This document shows positions 23,277 through 31,253 of a stretch of 44,912 nucleotides of DNA, piece after piece. Each line of letters starts with the position of its first letter. The stretch's first letter is position 1. The position numbers were made by a program, and so were the translations under genes. Under the pieces are notes generated by a model. That model did no database searches. It had not been told where the DNA came from and worked only from the letters and a program-made list of their open reading frames with translations. The stretch is from an uncultured Muribaculaceae bacterium (lineage in GTDB: Bacteria; Bacteroidota; Bacteroidia; Bacteroidales; Muribaculaceae): assembly GCA_947525975.1 (NCBI GenBank), contig CANNVE010000021.1, positions 1-44,912 of the forward strand, in the 5' to 3' direction.

Positions 23277-26178
23277 CCTCCTCGCCATCGGGGCCGGTGG
23301 GAGAATCCTGCGCAGGGCCTACGCCTTTTATCTGCTTCACCCACTGCGTGGGCGACATGCCATATTCGCGCTTGAAGCATTCCCTGAAATAAGACACCGA
23401 ACTCAATCCCACCATGCCGGCAATCTCCGAGACCGCATATCGCCCCGTCAGCATCAGTCTCTCGGCCTTATGCACTCTCACTCTCTTGATGAAATCCGAC
23501 ACCGTGCTTCCCGTCACACTCTTCACCCTGCGGTAGAGCGACGAGTAGCTCATGCCCATATGCTTGGATATCTCGCCTACGTCAAGCTTTTCATCCTCGA
23601 TGCGCTCCTCAACCACCTTGATGAGCGTCTCTACAAATTCGCGGTCTTTCTCCCCGAGCGAATCATCGATCAGCGCCTGGCGCAGAGTTTTAGACTTCGT
23701 GACCTCAGCCTCCATCTCATGATGCCTTTTGTGCAGAAACATGAGATGCCGCCTGAACATAGTGACCGCGCAGGCGGCAGCCACAGCGATCATGACATAG
23801 ACGCATATGGCCCACCCCGACAGCCATGCCGGCGGCCTGATTTTAACTTCCAGCGAGCTGAATCCGTCAGGCCACTCCTGGTTGGCGAGCTTTGACCTCA
23901 CCTGCAGACTATATCGTCCGGCAGGGAGGTTATGGAACGTCACTTTGCTTTCATGCCCGATGCTGATCCAATCATCTGACAGCCCTTTCATGCGATAGGC
24001 ATAAAGACACCGGTCGACAATCGACTTGTCCATCGGGCTGAACGTGACGCTGAACGTATTCTGCCCGCTCTCCAGCTCAACATTTCCATCGCCCACCGGC
24101 AGGCGCATGTCGGCCGCCCTGCGATCATGGCCAAGGACGGTGAATGACGTGAACGTAGGCTGCGGCACCCGCTCCGCCAATTTGAGGCCGCGCTCGTTGA
24201 TCAGGCAGACACCGTTCATGCCGCCCATCAATATCGTGCCATCGCTCTTGCGAGCGCACGAATGCCGCAGATACGGCCCCGGCAGCACGCCGTCGGCAGG
24301 TCCGAAATTGCGGAATTTCCCCTCCTCGCGCTCAAAGCAGGTTATGCCCACATTGGTGCTCATCCAGATATTGCCCGCCCCGTCCTCGATGACCGAGAAG
24401 ACCGACGAGCACTGCATGCCGTCACGCTCATCATAAAATTTAAGCGCACGGTCAGCCCCCGACACGCAGGCAAGCCCCACGTCAGTGGCTATCCACAAGT
24501 TTGAATCCCTGTCCTCAATGATGTGGTTCACGATGCAACGCCTGTCGAAAAAATCAGGCTTGTTGATCTCTCCCGTCACAGCATCCATCACATAAAGCCC
24601 GAATCCGAACGTCCCTATCCACATATTGCCGCCACTGTCAGAGAAGAGGGCATTGATACCCACCTTCGGAAGCCCTGAATTGCTCCCCGACAGCTCGCGC
24701 ACCCTGCGCCAGTCGCTGTCGACAACATCTATACAGCCGCCGTTGTATCCCACCCACACCATGCCGTCAGCATCCACGGCCATGCTCGACGGATAATCGA
24801 AGCGCAGAGACGCCATTCTCTCGGTCTTGCCCGACGCTATGTCAAGCATCTCGAGCCCCATTGCCGACGACAGCAGAAACCGACCGTCGGGCATCCTCAA
24901 GGCGCACTGATAGGAACTTGACTTCAGACCTGAATTTGAGGGCGTGAAAAAAAGGCAATTTAGTCCATCTACATTCACGTTGACGCCTCCGCCATCGGTG
25001 CCCATCACCACCGATCGCTCATCCTCCGACAGGCACAGCGCCAGCACCTCCTTGTCGTTGAGACCGTTGGTCACTCCCGCCACCTTGTCGATCCTCCAGG
25101 CCCCGAAGATCCCCCCTTCGCGGCAAAAGAGGCTGGCGCCGCCGCCATTCGACCCGGCCCACACATTTCCGTCCCTATCTTCAAGCAGGGAGTAGACCGA
25201 AGGGTTGGCGATGCCCCACTCATGGTCGCGGATGTATGTGACATCGACCTCTGCCCTACCGTCGGCTATTGACTCTATGTCTGACTCATGAAAAAAGCAG
25301 ACGTTTGACTGCGTGGCACACCATATCTGGCCGTCGGAAGCACGAAGGACATCTAAGATAAGCGAACCAAAGAGCCGGCGGGCCGTTTCCGAGGCTGCGA
25401 AATTGATGAACCGCTCGGCATCGACATCCATCACCGACAGCCCCGCCGCCGTGCCCACGAGCAGACGACCACCTCCGCCATCGCAAAGCGAATGCACCGC
25501 ATCCGAGCTCAATGACCGCGCATCTCCGTCTCTATGCCTGTAGTTAGTGACTGCTCCGGTCCTAAGATTCAGCCTGTAGAGACCCGAATGAAAGTGGCCA
25601 ATCCACAGATCGTCGCCAATAGATCTTACCCGGCTGATACCCGACGAAGGCAATCCTTTGCATGAATTGCCATTATAGTGCAGAAAGCATCCGCGGGAAG
25701 GGTCATACAAGTCTACACCCCTATCTGTGGCTATCCACACTCTGCCGGCATCATCGACATGCACATCATTGATCTTATCTCCAGACAACGAAGAGGCATC
25801 CTGATCAGAATGCCTGAATTTCCGGAATGTCTCCGTGGCGCAGTCAAACACACACAGCCCGGAATAATACGTGCCTATCCATACCTGGCCACTGACCTTG
25901 TCGGCATCAATCCTCTTTATAAGATTTGTGCTTATGCCGGAGGAATCGCCATCCTCGAAATAGCTCCATACCAATACTCCGTCATGACGATAGAGACCAT
26001 AGGGCGTAGCCATCCATATATATCCCCTCGAATCTTGCGCCAGATCATTGACAGTAGTTGTAAGCAGGCCTTCTCGGCTAAGGAGATTGCGGGTCTCCAA
26101 CTGGCGCAAGCGACCATAGGCGTCAGGCGACAGCCACGCCAGCGTCCCTAATAAAACAGTGATAACGATCAACTTCAT
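23266..26178 (-). CDS. Membrane-anchored Reg_prop/Y_Y_Y sensor with AraC-type HTH, no kinase or receiver
   Basis: This protein has about 970 residues. After an N-terminal signal or anchor come repeated Reg_prop beta-propeller blades (GYIWMATPYGLYRHDG, GQVWIGTYYSGLCVF, GRVWIATDRGVDLY and many more, to about residue 690). A Y_Y_Y domain follows (FSPMDKSIVDRCLYAYRMKG), then one membrane helix (about 790-812). The cytoplasmic end is an AraC-type HTH (DVGEISKHMGMSYSSLYRRV, about 850-955). Hybrid two-component systems of Bacteroidetes have kinase and receiver domains between; both are absent. It probably senses a glycan fragment and controls the divergent SusC operon. A Met at 26190 is the alternative start. 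Confidence 0.92.
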   Translation of the reverse strand: MKLIVITVLLGTLAWLSPDAYGRLRQLETRNLLSREGLLTTTVNDLAQDSRGYIWMATPYGLYRHDGVLVWSYFEDGDSSGISTNLIKRIDADKVSGQVWIGTYYSGLCVFDCATETFRKFRHSDQDASSLSGDKINDVHVDDAGRVWIATDRGVDLYDPSRGCFLHYNGNSCKGLPSSGISRVRSIGDDLWIGHFHSGLYRLNLRTGAVTNYRHRDGDARSLSSDAVHSLCDGGGGRLLVGTAAGLSVMDVDAERFINFAASETARRLFGSLILDVLRASDGQIWCATQSNVCFFHESDIESIADGRAEVDVTYIRDHEWGIANPSVYSLLEDRDGNVWAGSNGGGASLFCREGGIFGAWRIDKVAGVTNGLNDKEVLALCLSEDERSVVMGTDGGGVNVNVDGLNCLFFTPSNSGLKSSSYQCALRMPDGRFLLSSAMGLEMLDIASGKTERMASLRFDYPSSMAVDADGMVWVGYNGGCIDVVDSDWRRVRELSGSNSGLPKVGINALFSDSGGNMWIGTFGFGLYVMDAVTGEINKPDFFDRRCIVNHIIEDRDSNLWIATDVGLACVSGADRALKFYDERDGMQCSSVFSVIEDGAGNIWMSTNVGITCFEREEGKFRNFGPADGVLPGPYLRHSCARKSDGTILMGGMNGVCLINERGLKLAERVPQPTFTSFTVLGHDRRAADMRLPVGDGNVELESGQNTFSVTFSPMDKSIVDRCLYAYRMKGLSDDWISIGHESKVTFHNLPAGRYSLQVRSKLANQEWPDGFSSLEVKIRPPAWLSGWAICVYVMIAVAAACAVTMFRRHLMFLHKRHHEMEAEVTKSKTLRQALIDDSLGEKDREFVETLIKVVEERIEDEKLDVGEISKHMGMSYSSLYRRVKSVTGSTVSDFIKRVRVHKAERLMLTGRYAVSEIAGMVGLSSVSYFRECFKREYGMSPTQWVKQIKGVGPAQDSPTGPDGEEGSR

Positions 26179-26218
26179 GGTGCTTATCATATGGACTGAT
26201 ATATTGACAAATCTACCG

Positions 26219-26226
26219 CAAAATTA
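26219..26226 (-). promoter_or_regulatory. -7 box of the regulator gene
   Basis: TAATTTTG on the minus strand lies about 40 bp before the regulator start. No TTG lies at the proper spacing. Confidence 0.35.
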
Positions 26227-26258
26227 ACGATTTCAACGGTAAAAAAGACCTCTAATCA

Positions 26259-26306
26259 ACCAAAAACCGACCAAAAATCATTCAAAAATGGATTTTGGTC
26301 GGTTTT
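26259..26306. promoter_or_regulatory. Operator candidate: 11-bp periodic direct repeats within a 14-bp inverted repeat
   Basis: ACCAAAAACCG, ACCAAAAATCA and TTCAAAAATGG follow one another at 26259, 26270 and 26281, in phase with the DNA helix. AAAACCGACCAAAA (26263-26276) is also the exact reverse complement of TTTTGGTCGGTTTT (26293-26306). The array ends about 38 bp before the susC -7 box, a normal distance for an AraC-type activator. Binding by the divergent regulator is inferred. Confidence 0.55.
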
Positions 26307-26344
26307 ATGAGGGATAACGCACCGCCGCCCGACAACAAGCATCA

Positions 26345-26352
26345 TATATTTG
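26345..26352 (+). promoter_or_regulatory. -7 box of the SusC-SusD-GH115 operon
   Basis: TATATTTG lies 47 bp before the SusC ATG. No TTG is present at 19-21 bp, as expected for a promoter that needs an activator. Confidence 0.55.
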
Positions 26353-26399
26353 CACCACAAACATCAATCAACACTTTTATTTCATCAATCTATCAACCC

Positions 26400-29381
26400 A
26401 TGAAAAAAACTCTAATGCTGTTTGCAGCCCTATGCGCCGCACTGTTTGGCATGGCACAACAGAAAAAAGTCAGCGGCATGGTATCAGACACCGGAGGCGA
26501 CCCTCTGATAGGCGTCGCCGTCACCGTAAAAGACAAGGACATCTCGGCGGTGACTGACATCGACGGCCTCTATTCGATCATCGCCGACAGAAGCGACGTG
26601 CTCGTATTCACATACGTCGGATTCGTAGCCAAGGAAGAGACCGTAGGAAACCGGGAGACTATAAACGTAGTCTTGCGTGAAAACACCGAAAATCTTGACG
26701 AAGTGGTTGTGGTAGGCTACGGCACCATGAAAAAGTCAGATCTCACCGGGGCTGTGACAAGGGCAAACCTCAAAGACCTGGAGAAATCTCCCAACACCAA
26801 TATACTTCAATCGCTCCAGGGCACAGTGCCCGGCCTTAACATTGGCATGTCGACAGAGGCCGGCACCACGCCATCAATGTCAATACGCGGCACCAACACC
26901 ATATCCGGCAACTCAAGCGTGCTGATAATACTCGACGGTGTCATCTACAACAGTTCGCTCTCCTCAATCAATCCCGCCGACATCGAATCTATCGATGTGC
27001 TGAAGGATGCCTCGGCAACCGCTGTCTACGGCGCGCAGGCAGCCAACGGCGTGATCATGATCACTACCAAGAAAGGATCAGAAGGTAAGACTCGCATCAA
27101 CTTCTCATCATCCTACTCCATCTCCAATCCCACCAAGGACTACCGGCCCATGAACCGCAGCGAATACCTGCAATTCATGACTGACTTTTTCTATGACAAG
27201 GCATATCTCGCTCCCGAATACACCACTCCGAACCCCGACTTCGATCTCGCCTCCTACCTGCCTGACGCCACCATGCGCGACATAAACCAGCCCGACGGCA
27301 TCTCGGCATACGACTACGACTGGTGGGGAGAGGGCACGCAGAACGGCCACATCTTCGAGAACCGGCTGAGCATATCAGGCGGAAGCCAAGGCATGAAGTA
27401 CCTGATATCATACGAAAACGTCAATCAGCAAGGCACTATGCTCAACGACGACTTCAAGCGCAACAGCATACGCGTGAATCTTGACCTTGCCCCCTACAAA
27501 TGGCTCAGGCTCGGATTGCAGACCTTCGGTTCATTCGTGAATCAGGACGGCGTTGGCATAGATATGGGCGCACTGATACGCTCATGTCCTCTGGTGACTC
27601 CCTATGACGATGAGGGAAACTATGTGGTCAATCCGCTGCAGACGCTCGACGTCAACCCGTTCCTCGCCACAGGCGCAAGCGACAAAGACCGACACAATTA
27701 TTTCTTCGGAAACGCCACCGCCGAGATACTCCTCCCGCTCAAAGGCCTGACGTACCGCGTGAACTGGGGCAACAACTACCGCATCGACCAACGATTCTAC
27801 GCCAACCAATATGACGCAAGCCAGACCGGCGAAGCCTACAAGAACAACAGCACATACTACGACTGGACCGTAGACAATATCCTTAATTACAACAACACAT
27901 TCGGCCTCCACGGCGTATCCGCCACCCTGCTCTACGGAGCCAGCGAGCGAAAATACGACTTCACAGGCGCCGACGCGAAGAAATTCTCGCGAATGACCCT
28001 CGGCTTCAACTCCCTTGAGCTCGGTACAGACCAATACGTCACATCCGACGCATGGAAGGAATCGCTCAACTACCAGATGGCCCGCGTAAACTATAAGTAC
28101 GATGACCGCTACCTGGTGACAGCCACTGTGCGCCGCGACGGATTCTCAGGCTTCGCCGACAACAACAAGACTGCGGTCTTCCCCTCCGTGGCTCTTGGCT
28201 GGGTGATCTCAAACGAGAAATTCTTCCACGCTCCATGGGTCAACTTCCTCAAGCTACGCGCCGGCTGGGGCATCAGCGGCAATCTCACCAGCCGCTACAG
28301 CTCACTCGCCAAGGTGAAGTCGGAAGCAGGATACGTATTCGGCGACGGAGCCTCTACCGAGATTCACCAGCAGATCTCGTCGATGGGCAATGACAAACTG
28401 AAATGGGAAAAGACAAAGGGCTTCAACTTCGGCCTCGACTTTTCTCTGATACACGGACGCATCCATGGCTCGATCGAAGCATACACTACCAAAACGCATG
28501 ACCTGCTCTGGAGCATGTCGATCCCGGCGATGAGCGGATACAAGACCGTAGCGACCAACATAGGCCGTCTCTCCAACAAAGGCATCGAGCTCACTGTAAT
28601 CTCGCACAACATAGCCAACAAAGACTTTGAGTGGACCACTACATTCAATATCTCTCACAATTCCAACAAGATCGAATCCCTATTCGGCAAGGATGCCGAC
28701 GGCGACGGAAAGGAAGACGACCTCGTGGCCAGCGGCCTCTTCATAGGCGAGTCAGTAGGAGCCATCTACGGATACGTCATCGATGGCATCTATCAGCTCG
28801 ACGATGACATTCCGGCAGGATACCACCCCGGCAACTACAAGATACGCGATGTCAACGAAGATGGGAAAATCACCACCGATGACCGCACTATCATCGGCTC
28901 TTCAGACCCCAAAGTGAGATTCGGCATCATGAATAGCCTGCGCTATAAGAATTTCAACCTCAGCTTCTTCATCAACTCTGTGCAGGGCGGCAAAAACGGA
29001 TACCTCGGCAGCAATTCAAGCCAGATCAACCAAGGAGACGCCAACAACAAACGATGGAATTCGCTTTCCGCCCTCGGACTTGACTATTGGTCGCCATCAA
29101 ATCCCGGCGCCCACTATTCAAGAGCCACAGCAAAGGGAGCCATCAGCCCGGGCGCATACCAAAGCCGCAGCTTCGTTAGGCTTCAGGACGTCAACCTGAC
29201 GTATACTTTCCCGCAGGCGATGGTCAACAAGATCGGACTCGAATACCTTAACGTATACTTCAGCGCCAAGAATCTGCTGACCTTCACCGGTTGGCGCGGA
29301 TGGGATCCGGAAGCAAACAGCAACTTCTGGGGACGCCCCGTGATGCGCACATTCTCTTTCGGACTCAACCTATCAATCTAA
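26400..29381 (+). CDS. SusC-like TonB-dependent outer-membrane transporter
   Basis: This 993-residue protein has a signal peptide (MKKTLMLFAALCAALFGMAQ) and an N-terminal carboxypeptidase-like regulatory domain (KVSGMVSDTGGDPLIGVAVT, about 21-100). A TonB-box/SusC motif EVVVVGYGTMKKSDLTGAV is followed by the plug (SIRGTNTISGNS, VYGAQAANGVIMITTKKG) and a beta-barrel ending FSFGLNLSI. It imports oligosaccharides with the SusD partner using TonB energy. A longer in-frame start at 26295 would include the operator and promoter region and is rejected. No anti-sigma interaction domain is present. Confidence 0.95.
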   Translation: MKKTLMLFAALCAALFGMAQQKKVSGMVSDTGGDPLIGVAVTVKDKDISAVTDIDGLYSIIADRSDVLVFTYVGFVAKEETVGNRETINVVLRENTENLDEVVVVGYGTMKKSDLTGAVTRANLKDLEKSPNTNILQSLQGTVPGLNIGMSTEAGTTPSMSIRGTNTISGNSSVLIILDGVIYNSSLSSINPADIESIDVLKDASATAVYGAQAANGVIMITTKKGSEGKTRINFSSSYSISNPTKDYRPMNRSEYLQFMTDFFYDKAYLAPEYTTPNPDFDLASYLPDATMRDINQPDGISAYDYDWWGEGTQNGHIFENRLSISGGSQGMKYLISYENVNQQGTMLNDDFKRNSIRVNLDLAPYKWLRLGLQTFGSFVNQDGVGIDMGALIRSCPLVTPYDDEGNYVVNPLQTLDVNPFLATGASDKDRHNYFFGNATAEILLPLKGLTYRVNWGNNYRIDQRFYANQYDASQTGEAYKNNSTYYDWTVDNILNYNNTFGLHGVSATLLYGASERKYDFTGADAKKFSRMTLGFNSLELGTDQYVTSDAWKESLNYQMARVNYKYDDRYLVTATVRRDGFSGFADNNKTAVFPSVALGWVISNEKFFHAPWVNFLKLRAGWGISGNLTSRYSSLAKVKSEAGYVFGDGASTEIHQQISSMGNDKLKWEKTKGFNFGLDFSLIHGRIHGSIEAYTTKTHDLLWSMSIPAMSGYKTVATNIGRLSNKGIELTVISHNIANKDFEWTTTFNISHNSNKIESLFGKDADGDGKEDDLVASGLFIGESVGAIYGYVIDGIYQLDDDIPAGYHPGNYKIRDVNEDGKITTDDRTIIGSSDPKVRFGIMNSLRYKNFNLSFFINSVQGGKNGYLGSNSSQINQGDANNKRWNSLSALGLDYWSPSNPGAHYSRATAKGAISPGAYQSRSFVRLQDVNLTYTFPQAMVNKIGLEYLNVYFSAKNLLTFTGWRGWDPEANSNFWGRPVMRTFSFGLNLSI

Positions 29382-29392
29382 CAAATCGAATC

Positions 29393-31123
29393 ATGAACAA
29401 CAAGATATTTCTGACTCTGGCACTGTGCTCAATAGGTATGACGGCCTGCAATGAAGACTCATTCCTGAAAGAAAAGCCCATCGACTTCATGAGCACCGAC
29501 AACTCATTCCTGACACAAAGTGATTTCGACATGAGTGTCAACGACCTGTATTTCCAGACCCGCATAGAATTTTACGGCTATGACGAGAACCGCCCGTTTG
29601 ACTTCATCTACGGCACCGACCTCGTATTTGACGGCGAGCCCGGAGGCATCGAGCGTCATGGCGTCACCACATCAGCCTACGCCTCCGACGGCTCCATTGT
29701 GAGACACCACTGGGATGCGCTGTACAAAATGATATCAACCGCCAATGTGATAAAAGATCGCATAGCCGACAGGCCCTTCACGCAGGAAGTCATCGACGAA
29801 TACACAGCCAAGGCTCTTTTCTTCAGAGGCCTATCCTACCGCACCCTGGCCTACCTCTACGGAGGCGTGCCCATCGAACTCAATGAGGTCACATCCCCGA
29901 AAACCGACTACGTCAGATCCACACGCGAGGAAACCCTGAGGCAGGCCGCCGATGACCTTGCATTCGCGGCATCACACCTCAAAGACATCGACAAAGTGCG
30001 TGACGGCGAGATAAACAGGCAGGTGGCCAACCACTACCTCGCCGAGGTGTATCTGGCCTTGGGAGAAAACCAAAAAGCAGCCGACGCGGCGACAGCCACC
30101 ATCGAGTATCCGGCTGTGGCTCTCATGACGCAGAGATTCGGCTCAAGCGCCTCGCATGAACCCGGCGATGTATTCTACGATCTCTACAGGCCGAATAATC
30201 AAAACCGGAAATCAGGAAACACCGAGGGCCTTTGGGTGATACAATACGAAACTGACCTGCCCGGCGGCGGAAGCTCGTCAGTGACTGCCAAGACATACGG
30301 CAACTACTGCCTCGAGCGCCAGATAGCCCCCATGGTGAGAGACGTGAACATCTCGGGCGTGCGCCCCTTCAATCTATGGCCATGCAGCGACTTCACAGGA
30401 GGCCGAGGCATCGGATGGGGAATCACCACAAGGTATTACACCAATGAAATCTGGGAAGAGGATTTTTACGGAGACATACGCAACGCAAACCACAATTTCG
30501 TACGCAGATTCCCGGTGCAGAACAAGGCTTTCACCGACAAATACGGCATATCTGAGATTGACGTCGACAACCCGCCAGCCGGCCTGATAGTAGGCCCGGG
30601 CAACTCCACCTCAATCCCTGCGCGCTGGCTTTACGCCTATCCGACAAAAGTGACTACGCCCGGAGAGCACCCCGATCCGCTTTATACAAATAAGGCCACC
30701 GGTGCGCTCAATGCTTCGGCGGGAGCAACATACACCGATCAATACATGGCGAGGCTCGCGGAGACCTACCTGCTTCGTGCCGAAGCCCGGATAAAGCTCA
30801 ATCAGCCTGCATTGGCCGCCGACGACGTCAACGCGGTGCGCAGCAGAGCACAAGCCAAACCTGCCACCGCATCGCAGATGAATCTGGACTACATACTCGA
30901 TGAACGCGCCCGCGAACTCGGTGTCGAAGAGCGCCGAGGCCTCACCCTCCGCCGCACAGGCACCCTCTATGACCGCGTGGTCAAGCACAACAGTTTCTAT
31001 GCCCAGCCCACATCAAACGGCGATGGCATCGGATGGCAAAAGAAATATGATCTTTGGGCAATACCGCTGAGCGCGATCGAGGCAAACACCGATGCCGTCA
31101 TCGAGCAAAATCCAGGCTATTGA
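29393..31123 (+). CDS. SusD-like surface glycan-binding lipoprotein
   Basis: This 576-residue lipoprotein has lipobox MTAC (Cys19). The SusD/RagB pattern is seen: an N-terminal FMSTDNSFLTQSDFDM segment, tetratricopeptide-like helices (AKALFFRGLSYRTLAYLYGG, QVANHYLAEVYLALGENQKA) and a C-terminal YILDERARELGVEERRG motif with AIPLSAIEAN. It caps the SusC pore and captures the glycan at the cell surface. It starts 11 bp after SusC. The longer in-frame start at 29291 lies inside susC and is rejected. Confidence 0.95.
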   Translation: MNNKIFLTLALCSIGMTACNEDSFLKEKPIDFMSTDNSFLTQSDFDMSVNDLYFQTRIEFYGYDENRPFDFIYGTDLVFDGEPGGIERHGVTTSAYASDGSIVRHHWDALYKMISTANVIKDRIADRPFTQEVIDEYTAKALFFRGLSYRTLAYLYGGVPIELNEVTSPKTDYVRSTREETLRQAADDLAFAASHLKDIDKVRDGEINRQVANHYLAEVYLALGENQKAADAATATIEYPAVALMTQRFGSSASHEPGDVFYDLYRPNNQNRKSGNTEGLWVIQYETDLPGGGSSSVTAKTYGNYCLERQIAPMVRDVNISGVRPFNLWPCSDFTGGRGIGWGITTRYYTNEIWEEDFYGDIRNANHNFVRRFPVQNKAFTDKYGISEIDVDNPPAGLIVGPGNSTSIPARWLYAYPTKVTTPGEHPDPLYTNKATGALNASAGATYTDQYMARLAETYLLRAEARIKLNQPALAADDVNAVRSRAQAKPATASQMNLDYILDERARELGVEERRGLTLRRTGTLYDRVVKHNSFYAQPTSNGDGIGWQKKYDLWAIPLSAIEANTDAVIEQNPGY

Positions 31124-31183
31124 CCGGTGCCAGGCCTTGAATCAATTATGGTATTTTGGTAGTTATAGTTTTTGGTAACGGTC

Positions 31184-31231
31184 GGCGGCTATCGCGAAAT
31201 CCGGGCATCAACCGGCTTTACGATAGTCGCC
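31184..31231 (+). repeat. Stem-loop between susD and GH115
   Basis: GGCGGCTATCG (31184-31194) pairs with CGATAGTCGCC (31221-31231) with one G-T pair, and an inner CCGG/CCGG helix is possible. No T tract follows. It may set the level of downstream message or protect the upstream end. Confidence 0.5.
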
Positions 31232-31253
31232 TCCCTAAAAATTTGATTTTTAC

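Noticed and set aside
26295-29381. Longer SusC start at 26295
   Set aside because: It would place the operator and -7 box inside the coding region; the signal peptide begins at 26400.
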